Counted from the first letter of the stretch, positions 10,393 through 23,580 are shown. The stretch: 64,000 nt of DNA from Hepsetus odoe (GCA_017165825.1 CM029387.1:8850172-8914171); one strand, 5' to 3'. Made by a program: numbers and translations. Notes: generated by a model from the sequence alone, not told the origin.

Positions 10393-12399
10393 TCATTGCT
10401 TGTAATTAAATATGTAATTGGAATACAACAAAGCTCTCTTGAAATGAAATATAAATATTCACCCCCAAATGACAAACTACACTGAAACCAAACATCTCAT
10501 TCCCTAAGCACTATTTATTAGACGCTGGCTTTGAACGGCTTCGCTCTCCGACTCCATGCTCCCAAGCCACATGTTTAAAAACCCTGAAGTGTTACACAGT
10601 GAAAGAGTGAAAGCCTGTTTGCTAACACCCCATGCAGGATCTCAGCAGGTTTGGTATGGTGTTGTTTTCATTCAATTCCCTCAAGTTAAAGGGAAACAGA
10701 AGTACATGTGAACTCACTGGCCAACTGGCCATCCTGTTGCTGGGAGACTTCTATTTGATACATCATTGCATACATTGCTTTAGACTGGTCTGAAATACTG
10801 CAGCAAAGTCAGACCACGAGGAGTGATTTATTATCATTTACACCCTGTGTTTGAGAAAAGAGGAGTGTAAGGATTTGTCTAGGCTAGGCTAAAAATGACT
10901 GCATTTACTGTTTATTTCACTATGTAGAGGTAAACTGCAGAGGGGATGGAAGTCTCCTTTAAAAATGTACAGAAGAGCAATATAAATATGATATTTTTAT
11001 ACACATTATGCGTTTGTAGGATGGTCTCAGTTTGATTTTATTTCAAGTATATAATTATGCTCACAAATCTATCTGAGTAATATATATAAATTACAACAAT
11101 GGTCCAAACTATCCCTATACAAGAACGATGTAGAGCAAAAATATAAGAGTGATATCATTAACAAGCTGTAAATCATATATGACAGGCCTACAAATATGGC
11201 AATGAATGTTCACTCCATTATGCAAACAAATGACTTCAAGCATGGATCCTAATGTTTGGATTTCTTCTCCTTTTAAAGGCAGTTCAAGTGAAAAGAGCAA
11301 TAGAAAAGTGGAAGCTTTAGGTTTAGCTTAAGGACTGGTTTATGAAGTCCTAGGTATCTGCAGAAGAAGCTGTAGCTTAGGGAGGCATAGCTAAGATATT
11401 GCAAGGGCTCTTCAGATAACAGGAATGTGGACACAATAAGTAGGCTTTTAGGAGCCAATCGAACGTAGGGCAAAGTCAAGTGGCTCCTAGCATTTAATAA
11501 GAAAGCTGCTGGATATCCTTATGAGGGATATGGTAAGAGGTGTACAGTCAAGTCCACCCAAGACTTAACACATACCTTTTAAGATACACCAAAAGGCTAA
11601 TATCATATAAGTCATGATACATTTATCTAAGTGTTTACATTAAATTTGTAGCCTATAGAAGAAAAGAAATGAATGCTGAATTTTGATAGCTTTTTAAAAA
11701 AATGGTTTGGCCAACATTGAATTGTTCCACTTTCCCCAGATGTAGCTCATCAGCTAAGCTCTCTTTTCTTTATAACTGGAGGCTAATGTTAAAGGCTAGA
11801 AGTCAATAGTCACCCATATTGCTACTTATTATTATTTTTTATGATGACAGAGTAGTAGTCACATGTAGTGTGCTATAGAAAATGCAACTTAAATACAATT
11901 TTAACAAGTAGCTCTGTATTCAGCTTTTTCATAATACAGGAACTGTCTACTGTCAACTGCCTCAATAGTACAAATGCTGATCTTGAATCATCTATCATAA
12001 ATACGGAGAACTCTGATCCCAGATCTATATCCTCATCCCTGGTGTTTTCTAAAGTGGTCTAAAATTTTACAAAGTTCACTTTAAGTACTAATTATATTGA
12101 TATCATACAAGTTCTGGAAGACATTGGAAGTGGAAAAGGTATATTTGGATTATTTGAAGAACTGTTTCTTTAAATGAAAAAGTAATTAACCAGTCTGTTT
12201 TTTTCTTCCATTGACCTTTAAATGATAAGTTGACAAATGTTTAACTGAGTAATAGAGCTCAGGATTGTCGTTACACATTGTTTTAGGTATATAAATAAAT
12301 TTTTTTGATAGATGAGAAAGGAACAGCCCATGCTTATAACTGTATATTTCTAACATATTGACACATATTTGTTTCTAAATCATTCATATCTAACAGAAT

Positions 12400-13210
12400 T
12401 AACAAATGATTCAAAGCGCGGACAATCTTGCACATCATAAAAGAAGAGCAGTGACCTTTATCTCCGTAGGCAGTGTGTGCATATGGTATAGAATGCATGA
12501 CTTCATCGGTGGCCTGTGCATAAATTACCGGCCCGAAATTTCACATCCCTGGCGACGTTTGCGGATCATACTTGCCATTTCCCTGTGAATAACAAGTGGT
12601 CAGGCAAAGGCTCTAGTGAAGCAAGCACATCAAATTGCTCATCTCAGGCAATCTCATAATTAAGTTGAATGCAAAATTGAGAGTCAGCAGTGGGTGAGAA
12701 TTGCTGGCTGCTTCTGCCTTGCCACAGAGTGCCATTACTACTGCTTCTGCTGCTTCTGCTGCTTCTGCGGCTTTGTCATTCTCATATGTTTGCCTGGCTT
12801 TGCACGTATGAGAGATCAATAACATTGCCTCCCATCCCCCTTACCCCTTCTCTTCTTTTCTCTCTCTCCCTCTCTCTCTCTTTTTCTCTCTCTCTCTCTT
12901 TTCCTTCTCTGCAGCACATCACAAAAAGATGACCCGCCATCCATTACGGCTGCCACAGTGGTACCGAATAAGATTTGTTTGTGCAATAGATTCACCCCAG
13001 AAAAATAAAAAATAAAATCACAATTCCTCTGGTATTGCATTGGCCACTGGAGACACACAGTGGTGCAAAATGGCTGACATCGTAAGAGGATGCCTATGAG
13101 AGACGTCTAGCTAACGACCGAATCAAGGCTCCAGTGAACAACAGTAGTAGGCAATCCTGAGATAAAGTTTGCTGATTCTGTGCTCAGCCTAGACGTCTAG
13201 GCTGCAGTGT
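12400..13210. promoter_or_regulatory. Candidate conserved regulatory region, intron 1
   Basis: About 800 bases of balanced-composition unique sequence, interrupted by a CT-rich tract (12848-12902), inside an AT-rich intron. It contains a 20-bp perfect palindrome at 13185-13204 and a second copy of its 10-base core at 13101-13110. No coding frame is credible. Conservation is inferred from composition only. Confidence 0.3.
12848..12902. repeat. CT-rich microsatellite
   Basis: Interrupted (CT)n and T-rich run. Confidence 0.9.
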
Positions 13211-14759
13211 GTGTGAGAAAGAGGCATTAATGTGCGTGTGCAAATGTGTTTATGTTTGAGTGGAAGGGTGTGAGCTGTGCCAGACATGAGGCTGCACAGG
13301 AGCACCAATGTGCAAGACTCAACATAGTGCTCAATAACAGCGGGAGTGACCAATACCGGGCAAATATCAAACTTTTATTGTGAATGTCCAAATTCTAACA
13401 TTTTCAGTGTCACTTACATTTCACTTGACATTTCAGGTACAAATATGATATATTCCATATACATTTTAGGTACAACAACTCATATAACATATAATACAAG
13501 CAAAGTAAATATAAAAGGACATAAACTACAGCTGAGGCAATGTTTTTGAAATTTATTTGACTATGCTGTTAAACTTAAACTGGTATAGAAGCTGTACATA
13601 TTGGAAACTGTAAAATAGTTCATTTGGACTTTAAAAGTTCTTTACAGTTCAAGACCTTTCTCAGAATCAGTAATACTTGATTTGTTCCATTTCGATCCAA
13701 GAGACAAATCTCTTTCAGATTCAGACATCTTTCAGACATCATTTAAGCAGAAGCATTCAAATAACATTTAATTTCATGTTAAAATCCATTTATGACTGAC
13801 TCGTTAATGCTAATGCTAGTGTTAAGGCAAAATTATACCAACGTAAAAAACTGTAAAAACTTTTGATGTAGCCACCGTTTTCAGCCTTTAGTACACAACT
13901 CAAAACTCAGGGTCATTAGGGCCTTTTTGATAGTAAATAAAAGGACAATATTTGGGCTGTAGACGTCACAACCCATGGTTCTTATTACCACTGTAAAGAA
14001 AACCTTTATCTCATTTGATTAGTTTTCACAGCATTGAGGTTTATCAACTCTTTCATATTAAGTCAAGTAGGTTTTATGAAATGAAACAACATTATTCCAG
14101 GACCGTGGTACTACTTATGAGACAATATAGAACACAACATAGGACTAAAGACTAAACAAGTGCAGAAAGAACATCATACAGTGCAAACAATGTTACAACA
14201 GAGTGTATTCATACGATTACAGAGCAGAGGCAGTAATGTATATATCAAACTGCTCCAAATGGCTATACATCTCAAGGATTGAATTGTTAAGAAAAATCGG
14301 TGTAGCTGCCCTTTAAATACAAAACCATTTTTCTGTGGTCTCCATTGGTAGACCCAGAAATCAGTGCTAGACCACTTGAGGCACATTTTTATTCCTTGGG
14401 CTTGAGGTGTTGGTTTAAAACCTCATCACCTCACAGGGGCAAATAAAAACAGACAGGTTTAAACAGTCTGACTCAGAGGTGATTTGCTGTATATGAAAGC
14501 CGAAAATTCATCAAACAAACAAACAAACAAAAAAGAGTCCCTGTTGACCCACTTTTAATCCAGCTGCACATGCACAGCCAGAATCAGATGTGGGTCTATG
14601 CTACTGTACATTCAGGCCACCACACACATACAGGGGCTGTTCAAAAATTCAAAAGAATACCGAAGACGCTTTGGTTTCTGCTCTCATCTACTCCAAACTG
14701 TGGAAACTAATGTAAATATGCTTTAAAGCAAAGACAAAGTCTGGAGAAAAAAGAGCCTG

Positions 14760-14965
14760 CAAAATCGTACACGAAGAAAATGTGTGTTATGCGAGATAAA
14801 AGCAGACGGCGGCGGGCTGCGATTGATTGAGGGTGGGAGAGATTTGACTTTGTGAAAAGCAGCGGATTGAGGCGAGCTGCTGAAATGATCGATTCTGCCG
14901 TTAATAATTGATAAGTGCGAGGGGGAAGGCAGGGAGGAGAGGGGAGAGAAGGAGGGGAGTGTGAG
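14760..14965. promoter_or_regulatory. Onecut-motif cluster, candidate autoregulatory enhancer
   Basis: CpG-bearing, purine-rich unique block. Three Onecut-type cores lie in 92 bases: ATTGATTGA (14822-14830), ATCGATT (14888-14894) and AATTGATA (14906-14913), plus a weaker GGATTGAGG at about 14864. The family recognises ATYRAT-type cores. Position inside the onecut3 intron makes autoregulation a reasonable inference. Confidence 0.35.
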
Positions 14966-15702
14966 GGTTTGTGGCTGCTGTAAACGAGTCAGCTTCTCGG
15001 TAAGCAAAATAAAATGTGTGGCCAAGGTTTAGAGACAGCATTCAAAGGAGGAACTCAGCCCAAGATATTAATATACCTAATGATGAGCGACAACTGGTCA
15101 TTGTACCTGGCATGATGTCACATTTATGTTTATTTAATTTTCCACTGCACTGTAAATTCAAAAGTGGATCCACCCTAAAGTAGTGTATCCTTCTACTTTA
15201 AGGCCCACTGATATCACAAGTGAACTCAGCTTTCCATAGAAAAACTGCTATGGGAAGCTAGAGCTAAAGGTCACCATGCACAATACTAAGCATCAGTTGG
15301 AAGCCCCTCCCAGCACCAGACTGAGGAGCAGTACAAGTAGGTTCTATTGCAAGTTGGAGCATAGCTAAACATCAGCATCAGTACTCCGGGATTTCACAGA
15401 AATGTCAGAGATGCCTACAAACGTTTGAACATACCATGGTGCCTTTAACGTAATGCTAGTCTATCTGAAAGATGTAAAGTTCCACTCAGTTTTGGTAACA
15501 TCAGCATGATGGCACAAAATGCCAAAATTTGACATTGAGCTAGTACAGTACGTATAGTAAGCATTTCTGCATATTTTGCTAGCAAAGAACCAGAGTTTCT
15601 TGCATTTTTATTATGTGTACTGTTCTGTTGAGGAATAGCTTTCCAAGTTTCCTAAAGAGGAGACTTAGGTTCTTATTTTCAGTGTAGTCCCTGACTCCTG
15701 AC

Positions 15703-15915
15703 CAATTTCAGAGGATTGTTTTTGAGTTTTAAGCCACACAGTGACCTTCAGATGAATCATTCAAGCAGAATGTTGAATACTGAGTGGTTGGAACCCTTTA
15801 TCTAGGTACCATGTAACTTCAGGCATATTAAACATCAGATCTTATTTCTTTAGTTTTAGATACTCCGTATTTCACAGATTAGACAGTGTAATTGGAATAA
15901 AATAGTATTTTTGCC
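15703..15915. repeat. Unclassified dispersed repeat, copy 1
   Basis: Shares ordered blocks with 56848-57160: TTTCAGAGGA.TGT.TTTGA, TTAAGCCACA, CTGAGTGGTTGGAACCCT.TATCT and AAAATAGTATTT. This order on the same strand implies a common origin. No transposase or tRNA motif identifies the class. Confidence 0.55.
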
Positions 15916-15964
15916 AAAACAAGGTAATTCTCTTGCAAAATGAAGGGTGATTCAAGACTTTGTT

Positions 15965-16125
15965 ACAGTACTTGATCCTGGAAGTCCTCCTGGTCTGTAC
16001 TATTAAAGGCACACACCCACTTTTGGTGTGTTTATGATCTGATTAATTTAGATCATGTGTTGTAGGAGCCGGGAAAACACTAAAAAAAGTTGGGCAATAC
16101 TGGCTTATTAAAAAGCTTAAGTTGT
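15965..16125. mobile_element. Possible hAT-type non-autonomous element, decayed
   Basis: The arrangement TTGATCCTGGAAGTCCTCCTG near the left and GTAGGAGCCGGGAAAACACT near the right recalls widespread fish MITEs whose arms read 'tcctggtcctggaggg' and 'ggagcagggaaacact'. A similar short right-arm fragment lies at about 9935-9975. The resemblance is from memory and the copy is degenerate. Confidence 0.35.
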
Positions 16126-16697
16126 AGTATTAAAAGAAGCAAATTAACAATCATCACTAATCCTAATTAACATGCTCCACTGATTATCATTTTGTTTTTG
16201 TCAGCAAAACACACTCCAATGCAATCCAAGGTTGTGATCATTTGATATTTGAAGGTTAAAAAGAGGCACGTGTGCATGTGTGTATGTGCAATTTGTGTTC
16301 TGACAGAATGTGTGGGGTCAAAGGGTTATGTGCGTTTGTATACATGTGTGTGCCTGTGCATGCCAAATGATTGCAAGCAGGTTGTGATTGCGTTAAGTGT
16401 GTTAAGGTATGGCCGCCTGGGTCCAATCGTGTCCTTTAATGTATATGTGAAAGCAAGTGAGACAGATGGTGTGTGTCTGAATGTGTGCTACAGTATGAGT
16501 GTGAAAGTGCATGTGTGTGGGAATGTGTGAATATGTACGCTGTATGTGTGCGTGTGAGTGCGTATGTGATCGGGTTATAGAGTGTGCCTGTGCTATACAT
16601 TGTTAAGGCTTATCTGACTTGCGCTGAATCTGTATTGATTTCCTTTCCCCTGCTCTCTCCCTCCATCTCTGGGGCTCCCACCAGCAGCAGCTAGCCA

Positions 16698-16811
16698 TGC
16701 ACACACGCACACACACACATACACGCACACACACACACGCACACACGCATACACCCACCCACCCACAGATGCACACCCACAGACGCACACATGCACACAC
16801 ACACACACACA
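16698..16811. repeat. (CA)n-rich compound repeat
   Basis: CA dinucleotides mixed with CG, CCCA and TA interruptions. Confidence 0.93.
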
Positions 16812-17186
16812 GAACAGCCAGCAGCAGAGGCCAGCCAAGCAAGACCCACTGCTCACAATACTTTTCCCACCAACAGAGCAATTCCTGCAACACCCCCCCA
16901 CACACACACACACATACACCTATCACACCAGACACTTACTTCCAGACAAAGACAAAAAAACAGGTTGCATTTGAAAGATGGAAAGGCCAAATACACATTG
17001 TTTAGTACAACAAGGGCCTAATTTCAATAGTGAAAACTATAAAAACTATTACAAATTTTATATAGCCTGCAGAAAAAAAAATACATATATATATATATAT
17101 TACACCGCCTAGAAATACATTTCAATTAAACTGTTAAAAAGTCTAGAAATATAAACAATGTTTAATATAGTAAATTCTTTCATAAT

Positions 17187-17392
17187 ACATTTACGGCATT
17201 TAGCAGACGCTCTTATCCAGAGCGACTTCCATACCCTTATTACAGGGACAGTTCCCCCGGAGCAATGCAGGGTTCAGGATCTTGCTTAGGGACCCAGTGG
17301 TGGTAGTGCTAGAGGTGGGATTCAAACCTGGGACCTCTTGAGCCATAGACCCAGAGGCAAGCACCCTACCACTAGACCACCACCACCCTGGA
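17187..17392 (-). mobile_element. tRNA-derived SINE with L2-like tail (second family)
   Basis: Read on the - strand, it starts with a tRNA-like head having an A-box-like TGGTCTAGTGGTAGGG and a B-box-like GGTTTGAATCCC. It ends with the widespread fish 3' tail CTGGATAAGAGCGTCTGCTAA followed by ATGCCGTAAATG. It is a different family from the SINE copies listed elsewhere in this window and looks full length at about 206 bases. Confidence 0.8.
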
Positions 17393-17469
17393 AACACAGT
17401 CTCTAATTTTTGAGAAGCCTGCATTATACAGTTCATTATACAGTTACGTGTTGGTGCTGCCCAAATAGC

Positions 17470-18310
17470 TGTGACTGATCAGGGCATAGACTTCACAGAG
17501 ACTCCATCTCTAAAGGTGTGCTGTGGTATCCTGCACCAAGACATTAACAGTAGACATAAGCACTGTAAGTTATGAGGTGGGGCCTCCATGGAAGATAGTT
17601 TATTCAGCAAATTCCATGGATGTTTGCTCGGACTGAGAACCTGAAGAGAGCTCTTTGTTATGTTATCAAGACAATTTTTTAACAATTTTTTCAGATTGGC
17701 AGGGCTCATTATCCTGCTAAATGAAGCCATTGCTGTTAAACAATATCATTGCTATAAAGAGTTTTACTTTTTATCACAACTTTATCACAACTTTTATCAC
17801 AACGTTGGTCCCCAACAATGTTAAAGTTGTGAGTGTCAATGTAACATCTACATGAACCCCACAACCCGAGGTTTCCCAGCAGGACATTCAACCAGATCAT
17901 CACATTGCCTCTGTTGTCGTTCATTTCTTCCTGTAGTTCATCCTACACACATTTAGTTGTCCACATGATGTTTAAGAAAATGTGTTTAACTGTACCACAC
18001 AACCTGTTTCATTTGCTCCGTTGTCCAGTTTTGAGGCTCAGCACAAATTTTTCAGACATTTTGTGCTACAGCAGCTCTTCTGTGGGATCGAACCAGACAT
18101 CTAGCCTCACTCATCAACTACCATCTTCTAGTTGGTATAGTAGTATCCACTGCATACTGAAAGACTTGCCATTTTGTAGAGGCCCTGTCATTGTTCCTGC
18201 ATCCAGCTAATCAAAGAAATGCTTGTTCACTTGCTACCTTGCCTTGACAGGTGCCATTGAATTGAAAAAAGGAATGTTATTCCCTCCAATTGTCAGAGGT
18301 TTTAAAGTGG
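17470..18310 (-). mobile_element. Tc1-like transposon, decayed near full-length copy (family A)
   Basis: On the - strand the segment follows, in order, the typical layout of a common fish Tc1-like element: the 5' inner repeat with CTGACAATTGGAGGG and CACCTGTCAAGG, the N-terminal region (near 18060-18100, encoding the 'SHRRAAVA' type motif), the catalytic part, and the C-terminal part at 17500-17600 (GTGGAGGCCCCACCTC-like). Stops and indels interrupt every frame. Two partial copies of the same family lie at 27.3 and 53.5 kb. Confidence 0.75.
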
Positions 18311-20098
18311 TGGCGAACTGATGCAATGAGCATATTTGCACACTATGGAAATATATAATGGTAACAATAAAAGCATTCTCTAAATCATTATAACAGTCTG
18401 TATGACAAAAACGTTAAGTATGCCCATAATCTTGCACAGTGGCATAACAAAGATATTAAAGATGGCAGGAAAATAGTTTGATCAATGTTACATTTACTTT
18501 TAATATAAAAAACAATGTATTAATAACAATATAAATTCTAGAAATATGTTTAAATCAGTTTTATATTATACAGCTTAAGTTGGAACATTTATTGATAATT
18601 ATGTAAATATATTATTGAGTACTTAGTACTACTAAGGATCAACCTGGTTTCCAAAAACAGCATACATTATGAATTAAATGGGGAAATACAGATTTCAGTG
18701 CTTTCGGTGTAACATTGATAGGAGATGTATGGTAAGATATTGGTTCTTTCCGTGAGTCACAAGTGTTTTTAGGCATGCAAAGGACGCCTTAAGGTAATTA
18801 TATTTTTTCAAGTGTAAGACAGACAGTGGCATTTAATCATTTGCATTCACTTTTGTTTTCTTTGTATTTTAAACATACATATATAGAATAAAATGTATGT
18901 TAACGTCACAAAAGGGGAGTTTCAAAATAACAAATTCCTAAAAAAAACATTGAAAGTGGTGGTCGTGGTTATGATGAGGAGGTGGGGTATTTTGCCTTGC
19001 AACGTTGAAATTCTGAATGCAGAATGTCAATATCACAAGGAATGGCGTAAAATCATTTCTATAGCTGTATGTATTTGGATTGTGTTGTAGACAATGGGAT
19101 CAAACCCCGTATTCTGGCTCACAATAGGTTAGAATGCTTAGCTTTGAAAAATGGGCCAGTTAAAGATGTCATTTTCAGGACTGACTGAAAAACAACAAAC
19201 ACAACACTAAGAAAAACAGCTTGAAGACAGGCTGAAAAGATGTTGAAAGAAACATAACATGTTGGTTATAAATAATAATGCAGTAATAGTGAATTGGATT
19301 TAATGAAAGAGCTCAGAGATTACAGAGAATGTGACCATGGCTGCATCTGTTGCACAAACAAATCCTATACAAATATATAAAACACATTAAAAGAGAAATG
19401 TATGTCTATGTTCATGCCCCATAAGTTGATGAAAGGCTCACCATTAAGACTATTAACCTTTAAATGGAAAGGTTATTAAAATGTAAGTTATATAGTTGTT
19501 TTAGCCCAGACATGGACCCTTAAGATTGAAAGGGTTAATTCAACAAGTATTTGTGAAATCTCTTTATTACTGGAATTACTGGAAGTGGACTGAAGTACAT
19601 TTCTGTGTTTGTGGCCTCATTCAAAAACGATCTTGTAACAGTGTAATGTGGGATTAATTTAAGATCTGTTATAGATCCTTAAACTCGGCTTCTGGATCAA
19701 TCAATCTGTCTATGAATGGCATTTAATTGAGCTTGTAGGGATAGATCTGGCTTGTCAGATGTTTGTCCACTGAGCAATTGATTTTGGACACCAGTTAGGA
19801 AACGTAGTGGACACAGAGGAACTGGCCCTGACCTGAACTATAGTAATGCTCAGCTTCTATTACACCATTCTCTAAAGGCCAAGCTCGCTCTACACATTCC
19901 CACACTTGCACATATCCAATTACACTGTAGCTGTGTTCAGAAAAGGCTACATTCCATACCATGTTAACAGAGTAAGAAAGAAAAATGGGGTGATTTTTAA
20001 GGCAAAGTCTCATAGAATCCAGGCTGTAAATTACTCTGAACCGACAAAATCAGTTCAAACTCATTTTATGGCAAAGAATTTCATTCCGTTGTGTTCTT

Positions 20099-20335
20099 GG
20101 GCAGTGGTGGCCTAGTGGTTAGAGATTAGGCCCCCGAATCTGAAGATTGTGGGTTTGAATCTCCTACCAGTAGGTTGCCCTGAGCTACCGTCCCCGTCAC
20201 TGCTCCCCGGGTGCTTTCAATAATTGCCCCCCGCTGCATGTGTTTGTGTGTGGGTAAAATACAGAGGTGTAATTTTGTTGTGGTTCACTGTATATTGTGC
20301 TGTGTACTCACAATGACAAGAACAGTCACTTTCAT
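20099..20335 (+). mobile_element. tRNA-derived SINE (main family), copy 1
   Basis: Head GGCAGTGGTGGCCTAGTGGTT (A-box region) and GGGTTTGAATCTC (B-box region); body CTGCTCCCCGGGTGC and GCCCCCCGCTGC; tail GTGGTTCACTGT, TCACAATGACAAGAACAGTC. Eight related copies occur in the window. The B box here has decayed slightly. Confidence 0.85.
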
Positions 20336-20389
20336 ATAACTATATATCTATAACTATCTATAATTATCTATTTGTTCTTGCTATATGCT

Positions 20390-20945
20390 GCAGACATTGG
20401 GGTTTCAGACAAAAGGTGTAAAATCAGATTTTCAGCTTTTATTTCTAAGCATTTACACCTAGACATTAAATAACATAGAAAATAGCACATTTTTTATCTG
20501 AGCAGCCCTGGTTGACTGGTGATGGGTGGTTTGCATATGGTGGTATGGCCTCTATATTTCTGCTCCCAAAGTTTTCTTCAAACAGTGGATTGTGAAACCT
20601 CCACATCTGACCTGTGGCAGTTTTTCATGATGTTACCGACTGCCATTTTAGTAGTTTTTCTTTTGCACACTCAAAAGTTGTCTCTTAACGACTGTTGTTG
20701 ATTTCCTTCCTTTCCAACATGTTTGATAACTGTTGCACAGTACACCAGTGGTTTCCTTCTTTTTAAGCACTCTTTTAGCACTCTTCAAACAGTTGTACTG
20801 ACTGTGCCCAAAGCTTGTGAAACGCTTCTTATGGATTTTGCTTATTTTCTCAATGTCAACATTGCATGCTTTTGCATACATAGACAACTCTCAGGTCTTC
20901 ATGATGATTTCCCCTTTTTAACAACAAACGTATTCTTCACATGGG
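20390..20945 (-). mobile_element. Tc1/mariner-like transposon fragment (family B)
   Basis: The - strand frame at 20648-20887 encodes a helix-turn-helix part of a Tc1-like transposase, recognisable by VLKKKETTGVL and the following RKSTTVV segment. The flanking sequence down to about 20390 matches the downstream transposase region by memory but has no open frame. The catalytic C-terminus and right terminal repeat were not recognised, so the copy is truncated. Confidence 0.7.
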
Positions 20946-21239
20946 AATCCAAATATTCATCTGAAGTTAGATATGAAGAGCTATGTATAGTCTATACAAT
21001 CAATCTAGCAGGACAGAATACATGTCATATGATATACTGCATGGTCAGATACAAAAGGATGTACCATTTCTAGCTGTAAATACCAGGGAAACAAAGGATG
21101 TCTCATCTCATATTCATCTTCGTCTAAATTCCAAATATGCCCCCAGCGCAAAGCAAAAACAAGTGAATTGGAGTTGCTGTTTTTACACTTTTGGAGGGGT
21201 TGTATAAGCAGGTTATGTGTTACTATTACTATTTTTATT

Positions 21240-21384
21240 TTTATTAATCGATCGTCACTTTGCAAACAGACTTTTGACGTGCAAAATATGCAGCGACGCG
21301 TGCGACTACCTCTATCAGGAAAAACGCAGTGTGTGTGAGTGTGTGTGTGTGTGTGTGAGTGTATGAGGCACAGAGAGAGAGAGA

Positions 21385-21429
<45 letters not shown>

Positions 21430-22130
21430 CAATAACGCACAGAAGCATGTTCAAGTTTAAAAATGTTTTTTTCAATCAAAAAGACACACAACATAATTCT
21501 ATAAACATGTATGAATATATAATTTATGAAATAAAATCATCGGAACTATTATTTTTTTCATATATAATCACAGATCTCACCGAGTGCATCTCTGAAACGA
21601 CGGAGGGCGAAATTTCAGTTTTTGATGAAAATGAAAAATCGACTAGAAACGGCTTTAGCTCTGTCCCCCATGTTGTGTCCCGAGATGTATTGATGGAGAA
21701 AATTGACATTATGCTTCAATCAGCCACAGATCGCCTGCGGCTGCGAAGAACCTCTTCGTGTCCATGCAAATCTCAGCGGCCTCCATCATCGCCGCCTTAA
21801 CCTTTCATCCTGTTTTATTTGGGTTTACTTTATGTACCAAGTTGTTATATATTATGTATATTTCTCACTCGACCAAAGGAAAGTTAGCCAACCACAAAAT
21901 AATAAATGCCTCGCAGCGCAGAGGCCGATCAGGCTTATCGACGAACAGCTCCATTATCTTGTTTAACAGACAGGTGTTTATGGAGTGTGCAGCCTTGTTT
22001 GGGCCGAGTGGCGGGTGGGGGCGTGTTTCTCATCAGCGGCGGGCACAGGGCTGCATTTCACCCTCAGACCAAAATAAAACCAGTTCCTCTCTGGCCATCG
22101 ATCCCCAGTTGAGCGGTGTGCCGCATGATG
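21240..22130. promoter_or_regulatory. CpG-bearing unique block around microsatellites, intron 1
   Basis: Unique stretches with CpGs on either side of the compound repeat at 21328-21426. Onecut-like cores include ATCGATCG (about 21248), TGATGG and GCCATCGATCC (about 22095). Coding potential is not credible. Assigned as a candidate regulatory region with low confidence. Confidence 0.25.
21328..21426. repeat. (GT)n-(GA)n-(AC)n compound inverted repeat
   Basis: A GT block (21328-21361), a short GA block, then an AC block (21387-21426). GT and AC arms are complementary, so the tract can fold back on itself. Confidence 0.93.
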
Positions 22131-22163
22131 CGGTCAGATGGTGTATGCCGTACCCTCCACTAG

Positions 22164-22165
<2 letters not shown>

Positions 22166-22202
<37 letters not shown>
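22166..22202. repeat. (AC)n microsatellite
   Basis: About 18 AC units. Confidence 0.95.
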
Positions 22203-22204
<2 letters not shown>

Positions 22205-22849
22205 AGCTGGGATTTCTCGTCAATTATTTAGAACCTCTTCTATGTAAAGCAGAACTAAGTGTACACACACAGTGATTAAATTCTCTCTCTCTCTCTCTGT
22301 GTGTACACACAAACACAAAATCACTAAAACGCTTTGTCAGATTGTCTAGACAAATTGTCTTCATGCATTTGATTCCTAACATGCTTTTTTTTACACGTTT
22401 TATCTAAAAGATGTTGATACTATAGTTCCACACTAACTGAAGAACAACCTTTCAAGGATCTTCACAAAATATAGGCACCTGGAAGAATCCTTAACAGGCA
22501 CATCTCGATGAACAGGGACAGTAAAACTATCTCTGACGCTTTAAGAAAGACAATGGTCCAGTGACAATATTTCAGTATTACGTGGAGTTATGGAACACAT
22601 TGCAAAGTTTCTTGGAGGAACCATTACATTGATATAGGACATTTAAAGGCTTCTCTAATTCAAAAACATTGTTCCTTAGGGAACATTTTGTAGCATTTTT
22701 AACTGTAGGTCTAGAGACTGTATTTCAGTATTAAGTAAAAGTAATCTTAATGCATATTATATAGCCTAAAAAGTTCTTAAATTGGTTTAAAAAATATATA
22801 AATAAACATTTGAAAAAATCTTTACTGCCATCCCCATGGAAAAGATTAA

Positions 22850-23345
22850 GTGAACCCACCTGAAGCTACGGTCGGGCTGTTCGAATCACTGCTCAGTCCT
22901 TTGTAAAGGCATTTCATTTGCGGCCCTTCGGTGCATCGTATCTCCCCGAATATTTGTTTAGCCAAAGGTTCCCGTTTCAATAACCGCCAGCATGAAAAAT
23001 GGCACTCCGGCAGCTGAACAGCCCGAGAGCTAAAGGGCAGGTTCGGGGAAACAGAACGGGCATCTAAAATATTGCTCGCAGACACAAACATGGAGAACTC
23101 CATCCATCTTAGTGATCACATATCAATAACTGTGATTACCACTGGATTACGAAATTAAACAGACTCTGCCAATTAAAAGGCAGTTTGCAAACACTCAGAG
23201 GACAAGTGGCCTTCCACCGGGCTCTGACACCGAGCTTAAACCTTTTCATCATGTAATCCTTTCTGCTTCTTGTTAAAAGGGCCTGTATCATGGATTCTCC
23301 GTTTTTAAAGAGTCTGAAGCAGGTTGCAATCAAGGGAAAAGTTGC
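22850..23345. promoter_or_regulatory. Candidate conserved non-coding block, intron 1
   Basis: About 500 bases of balanced unique sequence with scattered CpGs, flanked by AT-rich DNA. It contains ATCAATAAC (about 23123-23131), a Onecut-type core, and several homeodomain-type ATTA cores. Open frames here resemble no family. Confidence 0.3.
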
Positions 23346-23505
23346 ATATCCATCCAGTCTATTAAGTCAGAAATGAAGCTTCAAAAACAGACTGATAGCG
23401 TTTTATGACGTCATAGAAAACGGCGCTTTAATCTCCACCTACATCAGTGTAACCCCTCCCCTTTTACTGTAAAGGAATGTTTTAGTCTGAACGGTTTACA
23501 GTCTG

Positions 23506-23532
23506 CATATATATATATATATATACACACAA

Positions 23533-23580
<48 letters not shown>
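23506..23580. repeat. (TA)n(CA)n(TA)n compound microsatellite
   Basis: TA block, CA block with one CAAA interruption, TA block. Confidence 0.96.
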
